NCBI GenBank assembly: GCA_000611775.1
Contig: KK106982.1
Span: 5,412,391-5,476,390, forward strand
Direction of reading: 5' to 3'
DNA length: 64,000 nucleotides
Origin: Umbilicaria muhlenbergii
Lineage: Eukaryota > Ascomycota > Lecanoromycetes > Umbilicariales > Umbilicariaceae
Of the stretch, positions 39,160-49,211 are shown piece after piece (the first letter of the stretch is position 1; each line of letters starts with the position of its first letter). The position numbers and the translations under genes were made by a program. Below the pieces are notes generated by a model, which was given only the letters and a program-made list of their open reading frames with translations, made no database searches and was not told where the DNA came from.

Positions 39160-39850
39160 CTACTCATCTTTATCATCACTGTTCTTCTTCTTCTCTTCAT
39201 CATCCTCCTCCGGTTCCTCTGACCCCTCTGACTCAAAAGGAGAGAAATCTCCGTCATCATCATCATCATCATCATTGACAATGGCAGGCAAACACTTCTA
39301 GAATAAGATGCATGTTAACTGTTCATAGCTGTCATGTCAGGGGTGAAGAGAAGGGGATTAAATCAAATATCACATGATATTCAGGATACCTTTGAGCATG
39401 TTGTTGCTGCACTTAAGCTGCTCAAGCAGCAGGAGATTAATCTTGATGACAGACTTCAGTTTGAACAGCTTCTGATGACAGCTGGCAACACAGAGATGCG
39501 CTGTAATCTCCTTGTTATAACACTTTTGACGCGCCTTGAGAGCGGCCAGGAGAGCAGGTGAAGGAGTGTTGATATTGACTCTGTTGATCAAGCATATCAA
39601 GGTGTTAACCTTGCAGGTGAAACACGCAGGGACCTTGAATCATCAGTGATGTACAACAGGTGAGCAGGTTAAACTTACTGAGAGACAAGCTTTGTGTAGG
39701 TTTGTGCAATATGCGCACTTGACATTCAACCTGACGTCACATACCTGGGTCGTGTCGTCCGTGAAGTGATGAGAACAACGGAGACAGAAAGGTTCAATCA
39801 GTCATGCATGCAGTTCAGCAGAACACTTGACAATGAGTGAGCGCTACATG
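39160..39850 (-). pseudogene. Antisense cysteine-rich/coiled-coil frame of gypsy C
   Basis: On the strand opposite to pol, between pol and the 3' LTR. It reads PFCLRCSHHFTDDTTQVCDV, then VKCAYCTNLHKAC (C-x2-C-x10-C, then C-x2-C-x5-C). In another frame, probably after an intron or frame slip, comes a helical stretch (LLAALKARQKCYNKEI, LFKLKSVIKINLLLLEQLK). An acidic/lysine tail (EPEEDDEEKKKNSDDKDE) and a stop at 39160 follow. The reading is coherent over three blocks and matches the plan of the copies in A, B, D and at 45.2-46.4 kb. Confidence 0.55.
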
Positions 39851-40282
39851 ATGAGTCACATTAGAAGCGCATCTGCGGAGCCAGCTTCTCTGACTTACAG
39901 GCATAATGGCTGATGTTGCAGTGATGAAGATGATGCATCTTGAAGGTGCATTGATGATGTTGCAGTGATGAATCACTGCTCTGGCAAAAGTTGATGACAG
40001 AAGGCTGAGGAGTTGACAGTATTTATATTTCAGAGCCCTTGTTGTGATATCATCACTCAGGGCCTTGATTACACTATCATAGCACTGTCACGCTTATGCT
40101 GTCATGACTTCACTGCTGCCTCTCTGCTCCTCAGGGTTTTCACTGTCATGTGACAAGCTCACCTCACTACCATCTCACTTAGTCAGTGTCAGCGCCGCGT
40201 CATCAGTTCAACTGTTAACTGAGCCTTCTATCAGTCACTCACCTTTCTGCGCTGAAGGGCCACCGCATAGGGGGGAGGCAAT

Positions 40283-40510
40283 TGTCACGGGTTAATGACA
40301 ATCTGAGACTCACGTAGGGCATGCGCCCTACAAGCGGCTTGACAGCATTAGTGAGCCACATGAAAACTCTGCACTGCTCAATCTCACCTTCATTCCTTAG
40401 TTATTAGTTCTATATAGTTAGGATCATATAACCCTTATACATTTATATCTCACGCTGTCACATACCTTGACTATACTTCCCTTTCTAGTAAGGGATGCTA
40501 TAGTCTTACA
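40283..40510 (+). repeat. 3' LTR of gypsy C
   Basis: Partner of 33672-33899, same length. The adjacent purine tract and the target duplication define its edges. Confidence 0.92.
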
Positions 40511-40515
40511 ATTTA

Positions 40516-42551
40516 TCTGCTTGAGAAGCAAGCTATTACTCAGTTAAAGAACTTAAGTATGCAGAGCCTCAGCAGCACTCAATCAAGAATAACTCAGCAA
40601 ATATTGAAGTTATGAACAGTGATGCAAGTTACATTTCTATTAATCTTTAAATTGAGGATAGCACTTCTGCTGACACTGTTGAAGCACTTCAACTCATGTT
40701 TACTCACTCACCTTTAAGTGAGGAGATAACAGCTTATATAAAAATATTTATTAAACAACTTGAACATATGATTCATGCTGAGCAGTCAAAAGATGATTTG
40801 ATATGATGAGTATGACAGGAATTAACTAATTTCATTGAGGATAAAAACAACTTGACTGAGTCTGAAATGACAAATATGAATATAAACATAAACTCAGAGA
40901 TGATCATGACATCAGAGATGCAGTCAAATATGACATTTATACTGTTAAATATACAAAAACATTGACAAGAAATAAATGATGTCATATATTATAATGATAA
41001 GATTTATGTTTCACAGAACCCTGCCCTCTGCAATGCAGTGATTAATTGATTTCACAATGATATCTTTACAAGTCATTTCAGGAAGTCAAGAATAATAAAA
41101 TTAATGCAGTGATCTTATGACTGACTTAACATCATCAGAGATATACAATGTTACTGTCATGACTGTGTTGAATGTCAAAAAGTGAAGTCATCTCATCACA
41201 AGTCATACAGGTTACTAAACTCATTATCAGTTTTAATTGAATCATAACATATGATAACAATGAACTTCATTACAGACCTGCCACTGAGCAGCACATATGA
41301 AAGTATGACATGAGATTTAATCCTCATCATAATTGATAAGTTGATCAAAATGACTCACTATATTTTAATACAGAAGATAATGTCAGTTGCTGACTTCATT
41401 GAAGTGTTTATTCAAGACATAGTTAAGCATCATGATATGTTAAAAGTCTTAATCACAGACAGAGACAAGTTGTTTATATTAAAGCAGTGAATCAGCTTCT
41501 GCTTTCACATGCAGTGTCATTATAACATGTTAACAGCTTTTCACCTGCAAACTGACAGTTAAACAGAGAGGCAGAATTAGTCTCTGAAGATGTATTTATA
41601 CATATTCATTAATGAGCAGCAAGAGGACTGAGTGAAGCTTTTACTCTGCATGAAGTTCTTATACAACAACTTCATACATGCTGCTACAGAAAAGAGCCCC
41701 TTTCAGTTTAACTTAAAGTGAGACCCTCAGATGAGTCTAAGTAAACTGCTTATACAGCACTCACATGAACAAATAAGATCTTATGCAGATGCACAGCAGC
41801 TTCAAGATTAAATTATAACAACTCAAGAGCAGTTATGACAGGTTAATGAAACATATGTAAACTATTATAATCAGCGCTGAATGAAGATAACATTCAAAGA
41901 AGGTAATTTAGTACTGATTAATGAAAAAAATGTGTCAGTGAACAAGCAGATGAAGAAACTGCATTGAAAAAAACTCAACTCATTCATGATATGACATGTG
42001 ATAAGTCAGTCATTGTATGAATTTAACCTCTCAGAGGATCAAAACATCTATAACATATTCAATGTCACTTTATTGAAGTTATTTCAAGACACACATCATG
42101 TGTTTCTTGCATTAACAGGAAAAGACCTACTACTCAACTGAGATGATGAGTGAGAAGTTGAGGCAATTGTAAATAATCACATTTATAACAGCAGGCTTCA
42201 ATACCTCATTAAATGAAAGTCAACAGATCAGGTGTGAGATGACACATGAAAATCAACACACTTTATTCACAATATAAAGACAAAAATGTGAAAATTTCAT
42301 GCTGACAACTCTGATAAACTAAAATTCAGGTGAGCTGTATGATGTGATTCTTCAAAGTTGATTAAAAAGCTGTTGCAAAAGTCATGAGCCTTAAAAAAGC
42401 TGTTGCAAAAGTCATAAGTTTTAAAAAAGCTGTCACAAAAGTCATGAGTCTTAAGAAAGCTGTCACAAAAGTTATGAGCTTTAAGAAAGCTGTTGTAAAA
42501 GTCATGAGTCTTAAGAAAGCTGTCACAAAAGTCATGAGTTTTAAGAATTAA
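40516..42551 (+). pseudogene. Gypsy D integrase and C-terminal tail
   Basis: This continues pol of D beyond gypsy C. The integrase has CHDCVECQKVKSSHHKSYRL (41160), MNFITDLPLSS, LITDRDKLF and AFHLQTDS-TERQN (41540), so the D, D and E positions are legible. A chromodomain-like segment is near 42130-42240 (VEAIVNNHIYNSRLQYLIKW). The frame ends after six 10-residue repeats at about 42551. In-frame TGA codons are frequent. Confidence 0.7.
42361..42545 (+). repeat. 30-bp coding tandem repeat (x6) at the pol C-terminus of D
   Basis: The unit begins AAAGCTGTCACAAAAGTCAT and ends GAGTCTTAAG. It encodes KAVTKVMSLK six times in frame, just before the stop, giving a basic amphipathic tail. Confidence 0.8.
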
Positions 42552-43275
42552 AAACTTTGTCAGCTTTGTTAACCTGATCTCTTATGACAGAGCCTGTGCT
42601 CTACAACAAGAATACAACAGGAGTTATGACTTTATAATATTATAACAGAATCTGTAATAAGATTACTGCATGAACTACATTATAACAGACATGTCACATT
42701 ACAGAGAACATTTAAACACAGAAGCATTTCATTTCAGATTTAAAGATTAAAATGAATTTAAAGTCAACTTTTTGCACTCAACTCCTCATCAGTGCTGTAT
42801 TAAATTACTTTTATTTATTTACTTGTCTTCTGTCATTTTAAATTTTTTTTCATTGTTGTCTGATGAAACCTCTGACCTCATCTCCTCAATGTGTCAGCAC
42901 TCACAGAGTTCAACATACTCTTAATGATGATGAGATTAATGAGCATTGAGGACACAAAGAGCGTGAGCAGTGCTTTTCAACAAGACAGTAAAAACTTAAA
43001 TGAGCTTCTTAAAACTACTGAATTAACATTAATCACCTCATTGTGAATATCATGAGACTCATGTTGAGGAGCAGCTGCAGAGGGTGTGAAGAATGCTGAT
43101 AATGATTAATAAAAAGCAACAGCATGAGGATCTGATGATTAATCATTAAACATTATAACTAATTAACAATGCAAAAGTATGACAAAAAGTATGACAAAAG
43201 TATAACATAAAGTATGACAATTAGTATGACACTTTTTCATTTTAAACAAAATAAAAAAAAATTAAAAAAACAGAT

Positions 43276-43640
43276 TTACAATGTGCTGTCACCTCTCTGA
43301 TCATCATAAACATGCATGCACAGGACAACAACATCAGAGCTCTCAGAAATTAAAGCAGTGATGATCAGAAGCTCTGTCATGCATTGTTCATGAAAATTAC
43401 AAAAAAATATACAACATGTGCAAGCTCTCCTGTTTAACACAAAGCAGTGATCATCTTCAACTTTTATACAAGAGTCACAGTGAGCAGTATCTGACAACAT
43501 GTGATTAAAATTCTCTTAAATCACATGCTCATAATGATGAGCCTGCTGCACCTGAGCTGGCAGTGAGGTATCATCATGACATCATACAAAGCAGAACTCT
43601 CTGTTAAAGATGTCATCTGAAGATAAATGTTAAGCCCTCT
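43276..43640 (-). pseudogene. Antisense cysteine-rich frame of gypsy D
   Basis: Between pol and the 3' LTR of D, on the opposite strand, the frame reads CDSCIKVEDDHC, then RRACTCCIFFCNFHEQC: CxxC, a third Cys, CxxC and a final Cys. It is the D counterpart of the antisense frames in A, B and C. Most of 42560-43270 and 43650-44290 has no legible coding content. Confidence 0.5.
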
Positions 43641-44299
43641 TTAAATGTTGAACAGATTATTTTCTCTCTCTGCTTTCTTATCTTTTTCTGAAGATGTCAA
43701 TCATCATAGTTTTATTCACTGACTCTGACTCAGAGCTCTCTTCATCACATTAAATCTGAAGATTGATGAGCTTTCCTGATGAAGGCAGGTCTCTACTGTT
43801 GTTCATGATCATGAGTTTAATCATTTAAATATTGATTGACTATATATCATGTTAGTATTCATACATGTATGACAGGAAGTATGACATCATAAGAATGTTG
43901 AATCATGAGCTGCAAGCTTCATGATGCTCTCTTCATGAGGTGAACACCTCTGCAATGAGAATGACATCATGAAGTCATCAAGTCACTCAATGAGCTGTGA
44001 AAAAGTCATGAGATGTATGACAACATGTCATAAGATAAATGACTAAACAAATGATGAAGAATAAGCACAAAGGGAAGGATGTTTTAAACTTACAGTAAAC
44101 ATGATCTTGATGTTTATATTATGAAGAAGAACTTACTGCCAGGCATGATATCATCACAATTAAGTGAGAGCATGTGATCAGCCTTACTTTAATGCAGTCT
44201 CATGCAACCACTCTACAACCTCAACTGTTATGACATCATAATAAGGTTTATAAGCATTTAGTTGACCCCGGGGACGGCGTCATGAGAAGGGGAATGCTG

Positions 44300-44530
44300 T
44301 GTCAAGGTCATCATATAATAGTATGACAATATGACAGTACATCACTATAAATCACTTATATGATGACTCAGTGAGTAGCACCTTGACATCAAGTGAAAAC
44401 TTTTCACAAGGAGGTTCAGAAACCTGCTTCCTCAGTAATCAGTTTTGTCATCAAATAGAAAATGTATAATCATTGCATTAATCTCATCATGACTATTGCC
44501 TATGACACCCTGTTCAACACTTATATGACA
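44300..44530 (+). repeat. 3' LTR of gypsy D
   Basis: 231 bp, TGTCAAGG...TATGACA, same orientation as the LTR at 28996. It ends only three bases from an inverted relative. Confidence 0.8.
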
Positions 44531-44533
44531 GGC

Positions 44534-44800
44534 CGTCATATAAGTGTTGAATGAAGTATCATAAGCAGTAAAATCATGATAAGGTCAATGCAGTGATTAT
44601 ACATCTTTTATTCAGTAGTTAAATTGATCACTGAGAAAGCAGGTTTCTGAATCTCCTTGTGAAGAGTTTTCACTTGATGTCAAGGCGCTACTCACTGAGT
44701 CATCATATAAGTGAGTTATAGTGATGTACTGTCATATTGTCATACTGTCATACTGTTGTACTGTCATACTGTCATACTACTATATATGATGACTTTGACA
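44534..44800 (-). repeat. Inverted D-family LTR, solo or rearranged
   Basis: Read on the minus strand it starts TGTCAAAGTCATCATATA and ends ACACTTATATGAC. It is homologous over its length to the two D LTRs but in opposite orientation. Its inner end abuts the D 3' LTR to make a near-palindrome (TATATGAC-aggcc-GTCATATA). To its right the Helitron helicase resumes directly. No element with this LTR is visible to the right, so it is a solo LTR or the product of a rearrangement. Confidence 0.7.
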
Positions 44801-45068
44801 TTATAATTAAATGATGTTCTCCTTAGTCCTTGTCTATGTTATCACAATTTATAAGTCACAGAGTCTTACACTTGACAAGGCTGTTTTAAATCTAAGTGAT
44901 AAGAATTTCAGCTTGAGGCAGTCATATGTAGTTATTTCTCATGTCAAAACTGTTGATGAATTGATGTTTAATAATCTGTTTGATATCTTCAGGTTCTCAG
45001 AGAAGCCTACAGAAGTACAGTTGATGCAAGAGAAGAATACAACACATAAACATCAACAATGCATTTAA
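44801..45068 (+). pseudogene. Helitron, helicase C-terminus (segment 3 of 3)
   Basis: Reads SLVLVYVITIYKSQSLTLDK, then AVLNLSDKNFSLRQSYVVIS, then a stop at 45068. This is the conserved PIF1-like helicase end of Helitrons (the family form has an A-I-T-x-H-K-S-Q-G core). It continues the coding region cut at 28995. No Helitron 3' terminus (CTRR plus hairpin) could be recognised beyond it. Confidence 0.75.
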
Positions 45069-45241
45069 TCTTGACATATGAATGTGCAGGTGTACAATGC
45101 TGATTTTTTTAAAAAGAGTGCAAAAGAGATACTTGAAGCCTACTTTATTTATATTACAATTTATGATAACAATTCTACAGTCTTTTGGTTCACATCACAG
45201 CAGGCATGCTTACAGTTACTGTGACAGAGGAGAAAACACAT

Positions 45242-46440
45242 TTAAATTGAAGTTAAAAACTCCTCTGCAGTTTTTAAGTCAATCACAATAACTTTTTTCT
45301 TCTTTATCCTCATCATCTTCTTCATCTCCTTCATCTTCTTCATCTCCTTCATCATTCTCTTCTTTTTTCTTCTCTCTTTTTTCTTCTTCCTCTTCTTCTT
45401 CTTTTCCTTCTCCTCATCTTCTTCTTCTTCTTTCACCTCACTGTCTTCCTCTCCTGGTGTGTGAGTGAGAGTCAACAAGTGCATGTGTTGATGAGTGTCC
45501 TCATGAAGCTCAATGATTGTCTGCATGCATTCTCAGAGCAGAGCTGCTGATTTGATGCCTGCCTTCACTTCACTGAGGAGCTCATTAAGTTTAATGTTGC
45601 TAAAGAGCGTCAGCATGTACAACTGAATGTTCAGATTGAACAGACTTACCTCCTCAATCAAGATGAGGAACATCAGACAGTGCCTGTTGTCACTGAGAGC
45701 AGGTGAGGCCGCACAGAGTGCTGAAGCATGTTGACTGCTGTTGAACCTCCCGTCAACTGCTGTGACACACGGGGGCGTACACTACCAAATATTAGTTTCA
45801 AACGCTTTGAACAGTTTTCAAACAGTTTGAACAGGATGAAAACTTACCCTCTGAGTGCACATTGCGTGTTCTTCTCTTCCTTGCTGTCCCCTCTCTCTGA
45901 TTGAAGACAGGAGTCTTTGACTTGAACTGTGCAGTTCACGCATTTGATCCTGTCATCTCTAACAGAACACTGACGCTCATGAGTCACACAATTCAGGCAG
46001 CCACTCTCAAGGGGGTAGGTGAAATCTGAATGATTCAAGATCTCCTTAGCAAGACGCTGATGCTTGATTTCTGCAGCACTTGCTCAGCTGAGATAGTCCC
46101 CCTCAGCTGATCCTGTACAAGAAGAAGCTCACTTGCGCTTGCCCTGACTCTTCTCAGAATCAGATTTGGGTTGTGTAGTCTTAGAGAGGCGTGATGCACA
46201 TGTCATCACAATGATGTCACCTCCCTCCTCCTCTGATGTCTTCACCCGGGGGGTGAAGACCTTGTCAGCGGGCTCACAGCCCTTGATGGGTGGTCAGGGA
46301 GGAGGGGGAGGTGCATCATCAGAGGTGAACACTGAGCAGAGACTTCCTCAATTAATGTTGATGACCTATATACACGTTAGCATGCTTCTATATACATATA
46401 TGAAGCCATTAGAAGCTGGTATACACCGGTGCTTACGCTG
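45242..46440 (-). pseudogene. Stand-alone copy of the cysteine-rich/coiled-coil gene
   Basis: Read on the minus strand from about 46440: DKVFTPRVKTSEEEGGD, a basic stretch (SKTTQPKSDSEKSQGKRK), a helix (KHQRLAKEILNHSDF), then SGCLNCVTHERQCSVRDDR and IKCVNCTVQVKDSC. This gives CxxC-x6-C-x8-CxxC-x6-C. After a break comes NELLSEVKAGIKSAALL and IIELHEDTHQHMH, then a long Glu/Lys tail to the stop at 45242. Only TGA interrupts, at tryptophan-like positions, so it is the least damaged copy. It does not lie in a recognised gypsy. It may be the remains of one truncated by the Helitron, or cargo. A nucleic-acid-binding role is only an inference from the cysteines and basic tail. Confidence 0.5.
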
Positions 46441-46470
46441 AAACCTGAAAACATCATAAAATAATCAGTG

Positions 46471-48177
46471 TTGATGTACGAACGTTCGCAATTTGGACGC
46501 GATATCACGTGTCGTGGCTCTAACCGCAATAGGCTTAGTCTCTCGCTTAACCAGGGCTCAGGCTCTACGATTCTAATTGGCTACATCAAGCGAGCTGACT
46601 TTCTAGCGTGAGGTGGCCTCACGGTGGATCAATTTTTGTGATGTCGGTGTTGGAATAGGGTTCTTAACCTTTGTAATTTTGCTGCATGCCAGCTAGCCCT
46701 GGCCTGCTACAATCGAATATATATTCGATGCTTTGTTTTTCATCTGGCTCTTCTGCATGTGTTGATTGCCTTACGTTTTATCTAGGCGTATAGCGTTTTC
46801 CACATAGGTCTTTCCCATTTCAGATCTTCGCGCAGCTGCTCACCATGGGCTCTGTCAGAGCTTCTGCCAGGAAGCCTTGCTCCATAGGCACACTATTCAC
46901 GTGTGCTTGTTCTCCTGCTACTTCGTCTCTTATCTCTTTCTACCTTCACCAGTTCCATTTATTTTATTACTTTAAGCTGAAAACTTAGCTTCCATTCTTT
47001 CACTCTCGTCCTTCTACGACGTCTTCCGCAGCCCTTGCCGCCGCAGTCAGAGAGGCCTCGTTCTTTCTTCACTGCCGATTATCTCTAGTCCACCTGAAAG
47101 CAAGACGAAGAGTAAGATATGCGTCGCGAGTAACCATATGGTAATGGAATTGGTTACGTATCGACTCCAACTCACTCTCTACTGCTCCCTCGGCATTGGC
47201 CAAAAGCTGCTTCTCCCGACATTGGGGTATCAACTCTTGATTACATCCCACGGATCTTGAGCTACGCTCTTGGTGGCACTGCTATCAAGGAGATGTTATA
47301 ACCATCTCCAGGTCAAGATTACCCAGAAAGCACGCTGATCAGTCGACGCACTGGGAACGCTGTTGGACTTTGTGTCTCTTCTAGTCGTCCAGTGTCCCGG
47401 TTTTCCTCGGCGTCTGCAGGTTTGCCTGGGTTTGGCTATTCAAGTGAACCCTGGCTTCACCTCGATTCAATCTTTGAGATACTCTTCAAGGTACTCGCAA
47501 CCCTAATGCTTTCCAGCTGGTTCCGACCCAGATGGCGGGCTGCAAATACCTGCTCTGCAAGTCCACATGGATTTTTTTATTGTCCTTTGCTTCCATTCTG
47601 TGACTTGTGTTCTTTCTTTGCATAACCATTTCAGTCTCATTCATCGATCGCAAAGCATACTTGATACCTTCTACGTCGTAGCTTCTGACCTTGGGGCGGC
47701 ATCTAGGGTTGGTGTAGGACGCTTGAGCATCGTTCGGGGTCTCAGAACTCAGATTTGTCCTAGCATTTTTGAAGATGCTGGTGGAGCATTGCTCGCATAG
47801 CGCGAGCTGCGCCTGCGGGCTCAATTGCCAGTTTTTCAAGCGTCGTTCCCAGCCTTGGGCGTTATCAAAAAACGATGATCGTGCCTTTCCGTCCTGAAAT
47901 TAGGGCTTGGCTCTGCCGGCGCATGGAGCAAGAGATCTGGTGAAGACCTCGCCAACGAACCGTCGTTGAAGAGACGTGGGTCTGGACGTTTAACCTTCTT
48001 CGAAGGGAGCTTTAGACCCCTCATACTATTGGAAGATGACGACGCTTACCCAGTCATTCCTCGGGTCTATAGCGGCCAAGGTAGAACAAGCAAAACGTCT
48101 CTCCTAGTCGAAGAAGCTAGCCCAGTATCTGAAACAAGCATACAAGAAGGAAAATTGTCTGAGCCTGGGAATAGGAT
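46471..48177. other. Right border of AT block and upstream region, no firm gene
   Basis: Base composition returns to normal. The 47877-48184 plus-strand frame (SKRSGEDL, RGSGRLTFFEGSFRPLIL) looks moderately protein-like and may be the N-terminal part of the next gene in another frame. The rest holds only short random frames. Confidence 0.4.
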
Positions 48178-49211
48178 GTCTTAACAAGCGCGGACAGAGA
48201 AGTTGGCTCAGGAGAAGGTCTTTCGACAGGGTCAGGCTTGAAGAGCAAGCTCTCAGATCGTCTCAAGTCACTAGTCTGCGCGTCCAGTTACAGATACCTT
48301 TCTCGTTCCGACGGAGATAAGAAGCGCAGCCTCGTGGAAATTTTGAGATTTAGGAGTGTCCCACCAACGTCGGCCCCTGAAAGAGGTATTCGCTCCCCTC
48401 CTCCGGATCCCGTAGGCAGTCCCACAGAGGATCCAGGCAAGGAAATTCCTATTAGAGCTCCAGTTATTCCGGCTTTACCCAAGAAAAGGACCGAAACAAT
48501 GACCGTCAAAGAGCGCAAACGATATTTCACTGACACGCCCACACTTCCGATGATCACAGCGATGAAGAAGTGGGTCGCCGATACTTATGCCCTTCTGGAT
48601 GCCTGCCGCACAGAAGATGACTGTTGGCTTCACCCTCTCCACCGCCACCCCGTCTCAACGGTCGAGCTGCAGGGGTGATCAAGCGTGGCTTCTTCTGGGC
48701 GGACCTATGCGGTCGCCATTGCGTCTCCGTCAACTTTGGAGTTGTGGCGCTTCTCGTTGATCACTATCTAACAGGTGAGCAGAAGGAAGGTTACATCACC
48801 AAAGGCTGGCGTCTCAGCCATCTCTGTGGCAACTGGACCTGTTGCAACTGGAGACATTGCACCGTTGAGGCGGGGAGTATCAACCTCAGTCGGAACTCCT
48901 GCTTCATGTACCATGGAGGCTGCAACCATTCCCCAAAATGCATGAAGGATATGAAGAAGCGCTTGCTGCCTGCAGCTTCTACGCCTAGTGTCGATAAGGG
49001 CCTGGAGCACGCCCAAGAGGTTCTGTCCGGGATGACCAAGGGTGCGAACTCAGATATGATGGCCAGTAGCACATCATCGAGCCTTGAGCTATTGAATGGG
49101 ACGAGCACTTGCTTGCCGATGGGTAGCCTCCGAGGCTACCATGTGACTGCGGAGGCCTCGAGCGATGCAGTGGGCGATTTTGACACTTCGTCTTGGTACA
49201 CTGGTCCCTGA
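48178..49211 (+). CDS. His-Cys box (I-PpoI-like) endonuclease-domain protein, frameshifted
   Basis: The first part (to about 48635) is low-complexity, then RKRYFTDTPTLPMITAMKKW and CRTEDDCWLHP. The natural continuation (SPPPPRLNGR, VSVNFGVVALLV, EQKEGYITKGW) is in the next frame. One C too few in CACCCTCTCC near 48632-48638 explains the shift. The second part has the zinc-binding His-Cys box: SHLCGNWTCCNWRHC, then NLSRNSC, then GGCNHSPKC. It keeps the residues corresponding to the general-base His, both zinc sites and the metal-binding Asn of the I-PpoI family (PF05551). I-PpoI-type enzymes cut DNA with a beta-beta-alpha-metal site; whether this chromosomal relative cuts DNA is unknown. The true start is not clear. 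It is either a pseudogene or contains an assembly error. Confidence 0.6.

Larger units (their letters stand above)
33672..40510 (+). mobile_element. Gypsy chromovirus-type LTR retrotransposon C
   Basis: Identical-length LTRs of 228 bp (TGTCACGGGTTA...AGTCTTACA) are flanked by a perfect 5-bp duplication ATTTA (33667-33671 and 40511-40515). A polypurine tract (AGGGGGGAGG) precedes the 3' LTR. Gag and pol on the plus strand are nearly complete but disabled by stops. It is inserted in gypsy D and is the least mutated gypsy in the block, so it is the youngest of them. Confidence 0.92.
28996..44530 (+). mobile_element. Gypsy LTR retrotransposon D (degenerate, split by C)
   Basis: The LTRs at 28996-29248 and 44300-44530 are direct repeats beginning TGTCA and ending TATGACA or its mutated form. 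Gag starts about 29325, protease to RNase H runs to about 33 kb, gypsy C occupies 33672-40510, and integrase with a chromodomain-like tail runs from about 40520 to 42551. A purine tract (GAGAAGGGGAATG) precedes the 3' LTR. No matching 5-bp duplication was found (AAAAG left, GGCCG right), probably because of the inverted LTR that adjoins at 44534. Confidence 0.75.
7260..46470. other. AT-rich, CpG-depleted block of nested transposons
   Basis: Between these points the sequence is AT-rich with almost no CpG, except inside two hAT-like insertions and, more mildly, gypsy C and the 45-46.4 kb end. All recognisable coding matter is from transposons. Most reading frames are broken by TGA where tryptophan or arginine is expected. 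No host gene is visible. Confidence 0.9.

Noticed and set aside
7396-45068. Classical CpA-directed RIP
   Set aside because: Glutamine codons and CA/TG dinucleotides are largely kept and tryptophans become TGA rather than TAG, so the CpA context is not the main target.
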